Below are positions 25,912-34,676 of a DNA stretch of 64,000 nucleotides, piece after piece (within the stretch, counting starts at the first letter, position 1; every line of letters starts with the position of its first letter). The translations under genes and the position numbers were made by a program. Location of the stretch: the NCBI GenBank assembly GCA_020633205.1, contig JACKEB010000012.1, positions 682,001-746,000 of the forward strand. Reading direction: 5' to 3'. The notes under the pieces are model-generated. The model was not told the DNA's origin. It ran no database searches and was given only the letters and a program-made list of their open reading frames with translations. The stretch is from Polyangiaceae bacterium (lineage in GTDB: Bacteria; Myxococcota_A; Polyangia; Polyangiales; Polyangiaceae).

Positions 25912-27690
25912 ATGCGCTGGGCAGTTTGGTTGGGAGTCGCTGGGTTGGCTGGAATCATGGGCGCGTGTGGTGCCTCTGGAGACGGCGGCGCGGACGCGGT
26001 CAGTCTGGGCAATCCGGGATGCACCGGCGCTGGCGACTGCAGCCTGTGTGGCGTGTGCTTCGACAAGTGTGTGTGCGAGAACGGCGATGGAAACGCCTGT
26101 GCGGTTGCCTGTGGCGTGCCCGGCTCTGGAGGCTCTGGCGCATCCGGCGGTTCGGGAGCTCAAGGCGGCTCTGGCGGGAGCGGCGCAGCAGGTGGATCGG
26201 ACCAGGGGGGCACCGCTGGCACGGGCGCGACGGGAGGCAACGCCGGGAACACCAGTGGCGGCAACGGCGGGACCAGCGCCACCGGGGACCAGGCAACCGG
26301 GATTCGTATCAGTTCCATTTCCGTGTGGCAAAGTGTCAAGGTGCCGGTGATGGAGAACGGCGGCTCGGTCAGCGCCAGCACCCGCAAGGCGCCCGTGGTC
26401 GCGAGCAAGGACGCGGTGTTCCGCGTCTTCGTGTCTCCAGACGCCGATTGGCAGCCGCGCCAGCTCGCTGCGGTGCTCGACCTGGACGGTCAGACCTACG
26501 AGGCGACGGCCTCGCCGAGCGCCGAGTCCAGCGATAGCGACGTGAACACCACCTTCAACATCAAGGTACCTGGCAGCGCCATCACCACCGGCTCGAGCTA
26601 CTCGGTGACCCTGTTCGAAACGGGTGGCGGCGGCCCAGGCAGCAACGCGGGCTCTCGCTACCCGGGCAGCGGCAGCGAGGCGCTCGCCGCAGAGGACCCG
26701 CGCGGCCCACTGCACGTCGTGCTCGTGCCCGTGACGATCAACGGCTTCACGCCGGACGTCGGCCAGAACCGCGTCGACTCCTACATCAAGCGCCTGACGT
26801 CGATGTATCCGGTGCCCACGGTCGAGATGACGGTGCGCCAAGCAGTGAACTACGGCAGCAACGTCAGCGCCAACGGCAGCGGGTGGAACCAGCTGCTGAA
26901 CGCGATCTACAACCTGCGCGCTCAGGACAACCCGCCGAAGAACACGTACTACTACGGCGTTCTGGCACCCACGAGCAGCGCCCAGTCGTACTGCAGCAGC
27001 GGCTGCGTGGCGGGCTTGAGCGGTCTGCCGGCAGCAAACGACGACTACCAGCGCGGCTCCATTGGCCTCGGCGTGTTTCCCGACGGACAAGACATCGGCT
27101 CCGCGGACACGATGGCCCACGAGCTTGGACACGCTCATGGTCGGCCCCACACGATGTGCGGCACCGGCGAGAGCGGCAGCGGCTACCCGTACTCCGGTGG
27201 TGGGATCGGCAGCTGGGGCTACGATCTGAGCATCGACCGCGTGCGCCAGCCCACGACCTACAAGGACGTGATGGGCTACTGCAGCCCGAACTGGATCAGC
27301 GACTACAACTACAACCGGATCTTCGACCGCGTTGCGTACGTGAACGGTGGGGGCTTCGTGGTTCCGCCGAGCGACCCGGCGCGCTTGGTTGGCGACTACA
27401 TGAGCTTCATCGTGGAGGCTGACGGCCGCGTGATTCGCGTCAACGACGTGCACCTCAACGGTCCGGCGTGGGGCGAAGAGAGCAGCGCAATGCTCGTCGA
27501 TCAGGACGGGAACGACCTCGAGGAGCTGAAGGGTTTCTACTACCCGTTCGCCGAGGAGCAGTTCGGCGGTACGCTGCTGGTGCCGAAGCCGAAGCAGATG
27601 CCCTCGCTAGCGTATGGCATCGCGAGCAAGCTCTCGCCGGCTGGAGTGGTCGCGCCCCTGGGCGTTATCCAAGACAACCGCCTGTACTGA
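25912..27690 (+). CDS. Metzincin-like zinc metalloprotease lipoprotein, copy 1
   Basis: The 592-residue protein starts MRWAVWLGVAGLAGIMGAC, a lipoprotein signal (Cys19). A short Cys-rich segment follows (CTGAGDCSLCGVCFDKCVCE), then a Gly/Ser linker (about 70-122). The rest contains a beta-rich region and a protease domain with the zinc motif HELGHAHGRPH (403-413, pattern HExxHxxGxxH) and a Met-turn DVMGYC (Met454) ahead of WISDYNYNRIFDR. These features define metzincins. The Met-turn context is like that of M66-type proteins, but assignment below metzincin is uncertain. It is probably anchored to the outer membrane and acts on extracellular protein or glycoprotein. It is the first of three tandem paralogues, with roughly half the protease-region residues shared by eye. 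Confidence 0.85.
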   Translation: MRWAVWLGVAGLAGIMGACGASGDGGADAVSLGNPGCTGAGDCSLCGVCFDKCVCENGDGNACAVACGVPGSGGSGASGGSGAQGGSGGSGAAGGSDQGGTAGTGATGGNAGNTSGGNGGTSATGDQATGIRISSISVWQSVKVPVMENGGSVSASTRKAPVVASKDAVFRVFVSPDADWQPRQLAAVLDLDGQTYEATASPSAESSDSDVNTTFNIKVPGSAITTGSSYSVTLFETGGGGPGSNAGSRYPGSGSEALAAEDPRGPLHVVLVPVTINGFTPDVGQNRVDSYIKRLTSMYPVPTVEMTVRQAVNYGSNVSANGSGWNQLLNAIYNLRAQDNPPKNTYYYGVLAPTSSAQSYCSSGCVAGLSGLPAANDDYQRGSIGLGVFPDGQDIGSADTMAHELGHAHGRPHTMCGTGESGSGYPYSGGGIGSWGYDLSIDRVRQPTTYKDVMGYCSPNWISDYNYNRIFDRVAYVNGGGFVVPPSDPARLVGDYMSFIVEADGRVIRVNDVHLNGPAWGEESSAMLVDQDGNDLEELKGFYYPFAEEQFGGTLLVPKPKQMPSLAYGIASKLSPAGVVAPLGVIQDNRLY

Positions 27691-28163
27691 GCTTCACCTC
27701 ACTAGGCACTGGCGACACATACGAGCGCAGTTGGATCCCCAGCTGCGCTCGTCGCATTTTGTCGCGGACGACTACGCCAACCAGACGCGTGTTTGGTTTG
27801 CCATACGGATACGCTTGTCCGTGCTCAGCGCCCCGCGCCGTGGGAGCCGCGAGCGTTCTTGCCTTGCGGTAAGAATTCTCCAGGTCGGATCTGGCGCGGT
27901 ATGCGCGGTTCGAACGCAACGAACAGGGCGCTATCATCCCAGGGCACACAACGCTCGAGGCCCTTGAAAGCAAGGCGCGCCCAAGAATTTTCACGACACT
28001 GTTTTCGCACGAAAATGCGGGGTGGTTTCGTTGTGCAGTTAAGTGCAGCGTGTTAGCTACAGAGGACTGCGGAGACGGTGCACGGTTTTCTGAAGTTGCC
28101 GTGCGGCAACCAGAGTGGCGCCGTTTCCGAGGCTCCCGCAACAACGGCATCGAAGAGGCAAGC
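27691..28163. other. Intergenic region between metzincin copies 1 and 2
   Basis: This 473-bp gap has no credible gene. It is less GC-rich around 28000-28070 (several A/T runs), as expected for a promoter of the second copy, but no clear -35/-10 pair is visible. I see no terminator hairpin of note. Confidence 0.45.
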
Positions 28164-30074
28164 ATGAAGCACTGGCTGTCACGCGGTTTGGTGGGGATGT
28201 TGGGTTTCTGGGCTTTGGCCTGTCAGCCAGCTTCTGGTGGCGGCGGGTTCGACGACGGCAACCTCGGGGACCCTGGGTGCGATGTCGAGAGCGGTTGCGG
28301 ATCATGTGACAGCTGCTTCTCCCGCTGCGTGTGCGACACCGGGGACACGGACGCCTGCACGGCTGCTTGCGGCTCTGGACAGGGCGGCTCCGGTCAGGGC
28401 GGCAGCGACGCCCAGGGGGGCAGTGCTCAAGGCGGAAGCGACGCCCAGGGCGGTAGCGCTCAAGGTGGTTCCGATGCCCAGGGCGGCACCGACGCGGGCG
28501 GCGCGAGCGGCAGCGGGGGCACCGCCGGTAGCGCCGGCACCGGTGGCGCTGGCGGGACTAGCGGTAGTGGCGGCGCCGGCGGCAGTGGCGGGACTAGCGG
28601 AAGCGGGGGCACCAGCGGGAGTGGCGGGACCAGCGGCAGTGGCGGCTCGGGCGGCGGCACGACGGCGGGCGCGCCCGCCACCGGGATCGACATCAGTCAG
28701 GTTTCCGTGTGGCAATCGGTGAAGGTCACGTTGATGAACAACGGGGCGGGGCAGTCGCCGAACGCTCCTGTGGTCGCTGGGCGGGACGCTTTGGTGCGAG
28801 TCTACGTCAGCCCTACGTCCTCCTGGCAGAGCCGAAGCATCGTGGGCCGCCTGACCGTAGGTGGCCAGTCGATGGACGTCACTGCGAGCCCAAGTGGCGC
28901 TTCAAGCGACGCGACCTTGGGTTCGTCCATCAATTTCAACGTGCCCGGAAGCTGGATCACGGCCAACGCGAGCTTCTCCGTGGAGTTGCTCGAGGCGAGC
29001 AGCGGAAGCTTCCCCGGTACGAGCAGCGGCTCCCGCTACCCGGCGTCTGGCACCGCAAGCCTTGCTGCAGAGTCGCCGAACGGGGCTTTCAAACTCAAGC
29101 TGGTCCCGATCCGCGTCAGTGGCTACGAGCCCGATCTCTCCAGCGCTCGCGTGGAGACCTACCGTCAGCAGCTGCTGGCCATGTATCCCATCGCTTCGCT
29201 TGAACTCACGGTGCGCGCCACCTGGGCGTATAGCGGCACGGTGACCCGCACCTCGGGGTGGTCGTCACTGCTGAGTTCCCTCCAGAGCTTGCGTCAGAGC
29301 GACAACCCCAGCGCAGAGACCTACTACTATGGGGTGCTTGCCCCGGCGTCTCGCTTCAGTAGCTTCTGCTCTGGTTCCTGCACCGCGGGCCTTGGCTCGG
29401 TGCCGAGCGCCAACAGCGACTATTACCGTGCGGCAATAGGCCTTGGGTTCTTCCCGGACGGCAGCAACAGCGGTTCTCCCGACACGCTAGCTCACGAGGT
29501 GGGCCACACGCTGGGCCGGTCCCACGCGCCGTGCGGCGGTGTCTCGTCTTACGACGGTAACTTCCCTTACTCCGGTGGAGGGATAGGCAGCTGGGGCTAT
29601 GACGTCCGCAGCCAAAAGGTGCTCACGCCCTCCGGTCGTTATGACGTGATGGGTTACTGCGATCCGAGCTGGCTGAGCGACTACACCTACAGCGCGATGT
29701 TTGATCGGATTTCCTATGTGAACGCGAACCCCGCGCTGCACGTCCCGGTCGGTTCGCTGCGCGCCGCCGGTGCGTTCGAAGCCTTCACGCTGCGGCCTGA
29801 CGGCACCCTCGAGTCTCTGGGGAAGGTCCAGCTGCGGTCCGCCGCAATGGGCGACGCGACGCTGGTTCACCCGGTGGATGAGCAGGGCAAGCCGCTGCCC
29901 GCGGTGTCCGGCTACTTCACGCCCTACGGCGACGACGAGCTGGGCGGGACGCTGCTCGTGCCGGTACGTGCCCTGCCCAGCGCCGCAGGCGGCTTGATCT
30001 CCAAGGGGTTGTTGGTGCAGCTCGGGGGCCCAGCGGTGCTGGAACCCGAGTGGATCACGCCCATCGCGCCCTGA
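28164..30074 (+). CDS. Metzincin-like zinc metalloprotease lipoprotein, copy 2
   Basis: The 636-residue protein starts at ATG 28164 after a GAAGAGG ribosome site. It has a lipoprotein signal (MLGFWALAC), a Cys-rich segment (CDVESGCGSCDSCFSRCVCD) like that of copy 1, and a long Gly/Ser/Gln/Ala linker (about 70-175) with repeated QGGSDAQGGSA units. Its body matches the neighbouring copies. It reads IDISQVSVWQSVKVTLMNNG at the linker end, the zinc motif HEVGHTLGRSH (444-454) and the Met-turn DVMGYC (Met496) followed by PSWLSDYTYSAMFDR. The strand-rich part before the protease domain probably forms one or two beta-sandwiches. All zinc ligands are intact. The upstream frame from 28050 lacks a signal peptide and is unlikely to be translated. 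Confidence 0.87.
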   Translation: MKHWLSRGLVGMLGFWALACQPASGGGGFDDGNLGDPGCDVESGCGSCDSCFSRCVCDTGDTDACTAACGSGQGGSGQGGSDAQGGSAQGGSDAQGGSAQGGSDAQGGTDAGGASGSGGTAGSAGTGGAGGTSGSGGAGGSGGTSGSGGTSGSGGTSGSGGSGGGTTAGAPATGIDISQVSVWQSVKVTLMNNGAGQSPNAPVVAGRDALVRVYVSPTSSWQSRSIVGRLTVGGQSMDVTASPSGASSDATLGSSINFNVPGSWITANASFSVELLEASSGSFPGTSSGSRYPASGTASLAAESPNGAFKLKLVPIRVSGYEPDLSSARVETYRQQLLAMYPIASLELTVRATWAYSGTVTRTSGWSSLLSSLQSLRQSDNPSAETYYYGVLAPASRFSSFCSGSCTAGLGSVPSANSDYYRAAIGLGFFPDGSNSGSPDTLAHEVGHTLGRSHAPCGGVSSYDGNFPYSGGGIGSWGYDVRSQKVLTPSGRYDVMGYCDPSWLSDYTYSAMFDRISYVNANPALHVPVGSLRAAGAFEAFTLRPDGTLESLGKVQLRSAAMGDATLVHPVDEQGKPLPAVSGYFTPYGDDELGGTLLVPVRALPSAAGGLISKGLLVQLGGPAVLEPEWITPIAP

Positions 30075-30231
30075 TCCAAGGCTCAGCCCCCAGATGAATC
30101 GGAGCCAAGCTGTGGCGCCCGTCCCTGGATAACACACCGCGCGGAAACGTGGCGTTCGACCAACTGGTCGTTGGGTTCGAGCGGAAGCATTGGCGCTTCT
30201 TTTCTGCACGGAAGTCACCGATGCTCAGGGG

Positions 30232-32091
30232 ATGGCTCCCCCGTATCGACGCCTCCGAAGCTCTGGCGCAACTCGCAGCCTCAGCCTGCTGCTGGTCGCG
30301 GTGTTGAGTGCCGCGTGCCAGGCGGAGCTCGGTACCGCGGGTGCCGGTGGCAGTGGCGAGTTCGATGCGGGGAGCGTCGGAGGTGGCACCTCCGGCGGCG
30401 GCGCGGGGCGAGCGACTGGCGGCAGCAGTGGCTTCGACACTGGTGGTGCTGCGGGGGCTGACGCTGGCGGGATGGCTGGCGGCAGTGGAGGCTCTGCGGG
30501 GCATTCGCTGACGGGCGGCGCTGGCGGCGCCGATGCGGGTGGTAGCGCCGGCTTAGGTGGCGAGAGTGGTTCTGGCGGCGCTGGTGGTTCAGCGGGCTCG
30601 GCTGGTGGCGCCTCAGGCGGCAGCGCTGGCTCAGCGGGCTCAGCTAGTGGTGGCTCGGGCGGCAGTGCTGGCTCGAGCGGCAGCGGCGGAAACGGGGGAT
30701 CAGGCGGCAGCGGTGGTGGAGTCGCCGCGGGCTCCCCAGTACATGGCTTGCGCATCTCACAAATTTCTGCGTGGCAATCCGTCAAGGTGACGCTCATGGA
30801 CGCTGGCGCGGCGAGAACACCGAACGCGCCGCTGGTGCAGGGCAAGGCGGCGTTGCTGCGGGTCTTCGTGACGCCGACGGCGGCTTGGACGAAGCGCGCC
30901 GTCGTCGGCAAACTGAAAGTCGGGAGTCAGTCCCAAGAGGTCACCTGGACCCCGAATGGCGCTTCGACGAACAGCAAGCTGAGTTCGTCGCTGAACTTCA
31001 ACGTGCCAGGCAGCTGGCTCACGCTGGGAGCCAAATTCTCGGTCCAGCTGGTCGAGGCGACGAGTGGTGCCTACTCGGGTACTACGGCTGACTCCCGCTA
31101 TCCCAGCAGCGGGACGGCGGCGCTTGGGGTGAAGTCCCCCGGCGGCGCTTTCCGCGTGAAGCTCGTGCCAATCAAGATCAACGGGCGGCTACCGCTCCTG
31201 AATCAGGCCCGTCAGGATGCCTACCGCGACTACTTCTTGGCTCAGTATCCGACCGCGACACTGAACCTATCGGTGCGCGCCGCGTGGACCTACAACAGCT
31301 CTGTCGCCGCGGATGGCACGGGCTGGCCGGCCCTGCTCAGCGCGCTGCAGCAGCTGCGCCAGAACGACAATGCTGGGCCCAAGACCTACTACTACGGGCT
31401 ACTGGCGCCCGCGGGGAGCAGCTCGGCCTACTGCGGTGGGGCGTGCATCGCTGGGCTTAGCAATGTGGTTGGTCCCAACGACGAGAATTACCGCGCGGCA
31501 ATCGGGCTCGGAGTGTTCGCGGATGGATCCGACGTGGGCTGGCTCGAGACATCGGCTCATGAGCTTGGACACGCCCAGGGGCGGTTGCACGCCCCCTGCG
31601 GCACGACCGTATCGGTGGACGCGGCGTTCCCCTTCGCCGGCGGGAAAATCGGCCGCTGGGGCTACGACAAGCGGAGCAAGACGCTGCTGAACCCCTCCCA
31701 GGTGCTGGACGTGATGGGCTACTGCGACCCGCGCTGGATCAGCGACTACACGTACAAGGCGCTGTTCAATCGCATGGCGGCAGTGAACGCCCAAGCCGCC
31801 TTGGTGCTTCCGCCGGGATCACTACGTGGCCCAGGAGCCTTCATCGCCTATCAGCTGACACCCGATGGGAGGCTCGAGCTCTTGGGGCGGGTTCAGCAAC
31901 GCTCGAATGCGCTCGGGGAAGCTCGCAGGGTGTATCCGGTGGACCGGAGTGGGAGCCTGCTCGCGCCGATTGACGGCTACTACACGCCCTATGGGGAGGA
32001 AGAGCTCGGCGGCAGCCTGCTCGTGCCCCTCGGCGCACTACCCGCTAGCAGTGAGCGCTTGGTCAGTGACTCCTGGCTCGCCCAGCCCTGA
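30232..32091 (+). CDS. Metzincin-like zinc metalloprotease lipoprotein, copy 3
   Basis: The 619-residue protein starts MAPPYRRLRSSG with a lipoprotein signal ending LSAAC. Unlike copies 1 and 2 it lacks the Cys-rich segment after the lipid anchor; a Gly/Ser/Ala linker of ~130 residues follows directly. The body begins LRISQISAWQSVKVTLMDAG and keeps the zinc motif HELGHAQGRLH (443-453) and Met-turn DVMGYC (Met495) with PRWISDYTYKALFNR. All catalytic residues are intact. The C-terminal region (YYTPYGEEELGGSLLVP) is shared by all three copies and may be a small beta domain. The gene follows copy 2 by 157 bp on the same strand. Loss of the Cys segment suggests a different anchoring or partner. 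Confidence 0.86.
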   Translation: MAPPYRRLRSSGATRSLSLLLVAVLSAACQAELGTAGAGGSGEFDAGSVGGGTSGGGAGRATGGSSGFDTGGAAGADAGGMAGGSGGSAGHSLTGGAGGADAGGSAGLGGESGSGGAGGSAGSAGGASGGSAGSAGSASGGSGGSAGSSGSGGNGGSGGSGGGVAAGSPVHGLRISQISAWQSVKVTLMDAGAARTPNAPLVQGKAALLRVFVTPTAAWTKRAVVGKLKVGSQSQEVTWTPNGASTNSKLSSSLNFNVPGSWLTLGAKFSVQLVEATSGAYSGTTADSRYPSSGTAALGVKSPGGAFRVKLVPIKINGRLPLLNQARQDAYRDYFLAQYPTATLNLSVRAAWTYNSSVAADGTGWPALLSALQQLRQNDNAGPKTYYYGLLAPAGSSSAYCGGACIAGLSNVVGPNDENYRAAIGLGVFADGSDVGWLETSAHELGHAQGRLHAPCGTTVSVDAAFPFAGGKIGRWGYDKRSKTLLNPSQVLDVMGYCDPRWISDYTYKALFNRMAAVNAQAALVLPPGSLRGPGAFIAYQLTPDGRLELLGRVQQRSNALGEARRVYPVDRSGSLLAPIDGYYTPYGEEELGGSLLVPLGALPASSERLVSDSWLAQP

Positions 32092-32198
32092 GCGCCTGAA
32101 CCCGGTCGCGGCGTGAAACCGAGTACTGACGGACCCGCCGAGCCCGGGGGGCCATCCATGGCTGCAAGTCGCGGTTGGATGGGCTATATGCTGGAGCC

Positions 32199-32462
32199 AT
32201 GGCAAGCAAGTTGACCCTCGAGGCCATTCTCACCGTGCTGGCGGGAGCGACCGTCGTCGCGTGCAACAACAACACGGAGGCCAAGCCGGAGCCCGCTTCC
32301 AGCGCCGCGGCGAACAACGAAGCTCCGGCGGCTACCGCTGAAGCCACCGCCGCAGCGTCGGTCGAGGCGAAAGAGGTCGGCTCCGCGGCTCCCGGTTCGA
32401 GCGCCAGTGGCAAGCCGATGAGCTGCGCGCCCGGTAAGTGCGGCAAGGGCTCTTGCGGCTGA
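32199..32462 (+). CDS. Small lipoprotein with Cys-rich tail
   Basis: This 87-residue protein has a signal peptide ending in TVVAC, an Ala/Glu/Ser/Pro-rich spacer and a C-terminal tail PMSCAPGKCGKGSCG. The x-GKCG-x motif recalls the EGKCG repeats of HvfA/bufferin-type precursors, in which cysteines are modified by MNIO enzymes to bind copper. Here only one to two repeat-like units are present and no MNIO (DUF692) or partner gene lies nearby, so it may simply be a metal-binding lipoprotein. It starts at ATG 32199; an upstream in-frame GTG is less likely. It follows the third metzincin by ~107 bp and is convergent with the acyl-CoA ligase gene. Confidence 0.7.
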   Translation: MASKLTLEAILTVLAGATVVACNNNTEAKPEPASSAAANNEAPAATAEATAAASVEAKEVGSAAPGSSASGKPMSCAPGKCGKGSCG

Positions 32463-32543
32463 GCTAGCGCGCGCCCGGAACCCAACCAGAGCGGGGGCTG
32501 CGGGTGGACTACGGGAGGACGCCCGGGAGGCACCTGACGCGTC

Positions 32544-32589
32544 TCACCCCCAAAAACAGCCTCGCGTGCGCTTGAATTTGGGGGTGAGG
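32544..32589. terminator. Inverted repeat between convergent genes, possible terminator
   Basis: Perfect 12-base arms, CTCACCCCCAAA (32544-32555) and its complement (32578-32589), enclose a 22-base loop. The element lies between the small lipoprotein gene and the end of the acyl-CoA ligase gene on the other strand. The A and T runs at the inner ends would flank a hairpin in RNA from either strand. The same 12-mer recurs singly at two other gene ends in the window, so it may also be a dispersed repeat. Confidence 0.55.
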
Positions 32590-32642
32590 GGCGGCGGCCT
32601 CAATGCGGCGATGCAGCTGAGCTGGCTAGCGCCTGTGGCTGC

Positions 32643-34403
32643 TCAGTACAGGCCTTCGATCAGGTCGCCGTAGCGTTCCAGCACGTTGCGACGCTTGAGC
32701 TTCAGCGTGGGCGTCAGCATGCCATTTTCCGTGGAGAAATCCTCGGTGATCACCGCGAAGTTGCGAGGACGCTCGAAGCCTTTGAAGTCCTTGCTGAACT
32801 TGTCGAGCTCGCCCTGGATCAGCTGCTTGACCTTGGGGTCGCTGCCCGCCTGAGCGACGTCCACGCCGTTTTCCGCGGCCCAGGCCTTTAGCGCGTCAGG
32901 GTCTGGTACCACGATGGCGACGTTATGGGGCTTGTTGTGGCCGTGGATCATCACGTTGGCGATGAAGGGGCTCAGCTTGAGCTTCTCTTCGAGCGGCGCG
33001 GGAACCACGTACTTGCCGTTCTCCAGCTTGTACTGTTCCTTGATGCGCCCCGTGATGTAGAGGTAGCCGTCGTCGTCGAGACGGCCCATATCACCGCTGC
33101 GGAAGCCGCCGTCGTCCATCAGCACGGCGGCGTTTTCCTCTGGGCGGTTGTGGTAGCCCTGCATGATGTTGGGGCCGTAGATCACGATCTCACCGTTGAC
33201 CGCATCGCCGGTGACCACGGTGTCGATCTTGATGGTGACGCCCGGGATCGCCCGCCCAACGCTGCCGATCTTGCGGTGACCAGGGTAGTTCGCCGTGGCG
33301 ATGGGGCTCGTCTCCGTCAGGCCGTAGCCTTCGTAGACCATGATGCCGAGGGCATCGACGAACTCCGCGACCGTCTTGTCGAGGGCAGCGCTCCCGCTGA
33401 TCGCATACTTCAGCCTGCCGCCGAACTTGTCGCGGATCTTGTTGAAGATGATCTTGTCGGCGAGGCCGAGGCCCATGCCCTCGAGCATACCCAGCGACTC
33501 GCCAGCGTTTTTCCGTGTGGCATTTTTGATGCCGGAGCGGAAGAGCCCCTGGATGAAGCCGGGCTTCTCGCTCATCTGCTTGTTTACGCCGTCGTAGATG
33601 CGATTGAAGATGCGAGGCACCGCGAACAGCACCGTGGGCTTCACTTCCGCGAGGTTACCCACCAGGTTCGGGATGTCGTCGTTGATGCCGATGGAGCAGC
33701 CCATGCTGATCAGGCCGTGGAGCTCGCAGGTTTGACCCATCGAGTGCGCCCAAGGCAGGAACGAGAGCGAGCGATCTTCAGCGTTGAAGGTGAAGACCTC
33801 GTGAATCGCGTTGAGGTTCGAGCAGATGTTCGAGTGGGAGAGGATGACGCCCTTCGGGTTACCCGTGGTGCCCGAGGTGTAGATGAAACCGGCGGTCTCC
33901 TTGGGGTCGGGCTGCTCTGGGTCGACGGGGTGCTGCTCGCCCTTCTTGAGCAGCGCGCTGTAGGCATCCACGCTGTCCGCGTTGCCCTCGAAGTTGATCA
34001 CGTGCTCCAGCGCCGGCAGCTCCGGCTGAATCTTCTTCAGCTTGTCGTAGACGTCCTGGTTCGCTGCGAGCACGACCTTGGCGTCGCAGTCACCCAAGAT
34101 GAACTTCCACTCGTCGGGCTTCTGCGCTTGGTACATCGGCACATAGGCTGCGCGGAGGCCGTACGTGGCGTAGCAACCCACCGCCCACTCCACGCGGTTG
34201 TCGGCGATCACGGCGACCTTGTCTCCGGGCCCGACACCGAGCTCCTTCAAAGCTGCGCGGAAACGATCGACGTCACGCTTGAAGGTCTGGTAGTCGATCC
34301 ACTTCCATTCCGAGCCCTGTTTGGTCCCGAACAGCGTGCGCGTCGCGTGGGTCTTCGCGCTCTTTTCAAGTACTTCAACCAGGTTCTTGAACTTCTCGGC
34401 CAT
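32643..34403 (-). CDS. Long-chain acyl-CoA ligase (AMP-dependent synthetase)
   Basis: The 586-residue protein is an ANL-superfamily adenylating enzyme. It has the P-loop-like AMP motif YTSGTTGNPKGV, the YEGYGLTETSP motif, the GDMGRLDDDGYLYITGR hinge and the C-terminal catalytic-lysine region (RIKEQYKLENGKYVVPAPLE). The sequence style (MAEKFKNLVEVLEKSAKTHATRTLFGTK start, EEKLKLSPFIANVMIHG) fits the FadD15/ACSL-like long-chain group. It activates fatty acids to acyl-CoA for degradation or lipid synthesis at the inner membrane face. No beta-oxidation genes are adjacent. The ATG at 34403 is the only start giving the conserved N-terminus. Confidence 0.93.
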   Translation of the reverse strand: MAEKFKNLVEVLEKSAKTHATRTLFGTKQGSEWKWIDYQTFKRDVDRFRAALKELGVGPGDKVAVIADNRVEWAVGCYATYGLRAAYVPMYQAQKPDEWKFILGDCDAKVVLAANQDVYDKLKKIQPELPALEHVINFEGNADSVDAYSALLKKGEQHPVDPEQPDPKETAGFIYTSGTTGNPKGVILSHSNICSNLNAIHEVFTFNAEDRSLSFLPWAHSMGQTCELHGLISMGCSIGINDDIPNLVGNLAEVKPTVLFAVPRIFNRIYDGVNKQMSEKPGFIQGLFRSGIKNATRKNAGESLGMLEGMGLGLADKIIFNKIRDKFGGRLKYAISGSAALDKTVAEFVDALGIMVYEGYGLTETSPIATANYPGHRKIGSVGRAIPGVTIKIDTVVTGDAVNGEIVIYGPNIMQGYHNRPEENAAVLMDDGGFRSGDMGRLDDDGYLYITGRIKEQYKLENGKYVVPAPLEEKLKLSPFIANVMIHGHNKPHNVAIVVPDPDALKAWAAENGVDVAQAGSDPKVKQLIQGELDKFSKDFKGFERPRNFAVITEDFSTENGMLTPTLKLKRRNVLERYGDLIEGLY

Positions 34404-34676
34404 GCTCCGTCCTATCCGTAGCGTTCATCGCCCGTCGCGTGGGTCTTTGCGCTGCCAGGGGCAGCCAGTCCGCGGTCGTCTGGCTCGCCGCCACGCGCTG
34501 AGGGATTTGCGGACCAGGGTTTTACGGGAGGCGACGCCCAGCGGTCAACGCGAGACGGCGGCGCATGGGCTGTCCCGAGGTCGAGCTCTGGCGCTGAGGG
34601 TCGCGTCGACGATGGGTTGCGGGCTTTTGCCGGGGGTTCGCTCGCGCGACCCAGCTGTGCTAGGGCGAGGCGCTTC

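Noticed and set aside
24146..27453. Long minus-strand frames opposite the C69 hydrolase and the first metzincin
   Set aside because: Both plus-strand products have intact catalytic motifs and signal features. The antisense products have none.
30075..30231. Upstream extension of the third metzincin to 30190
   Set aside because: The extension would place hydrophilic residues before a signal peptide that is complete from ATG 30232.
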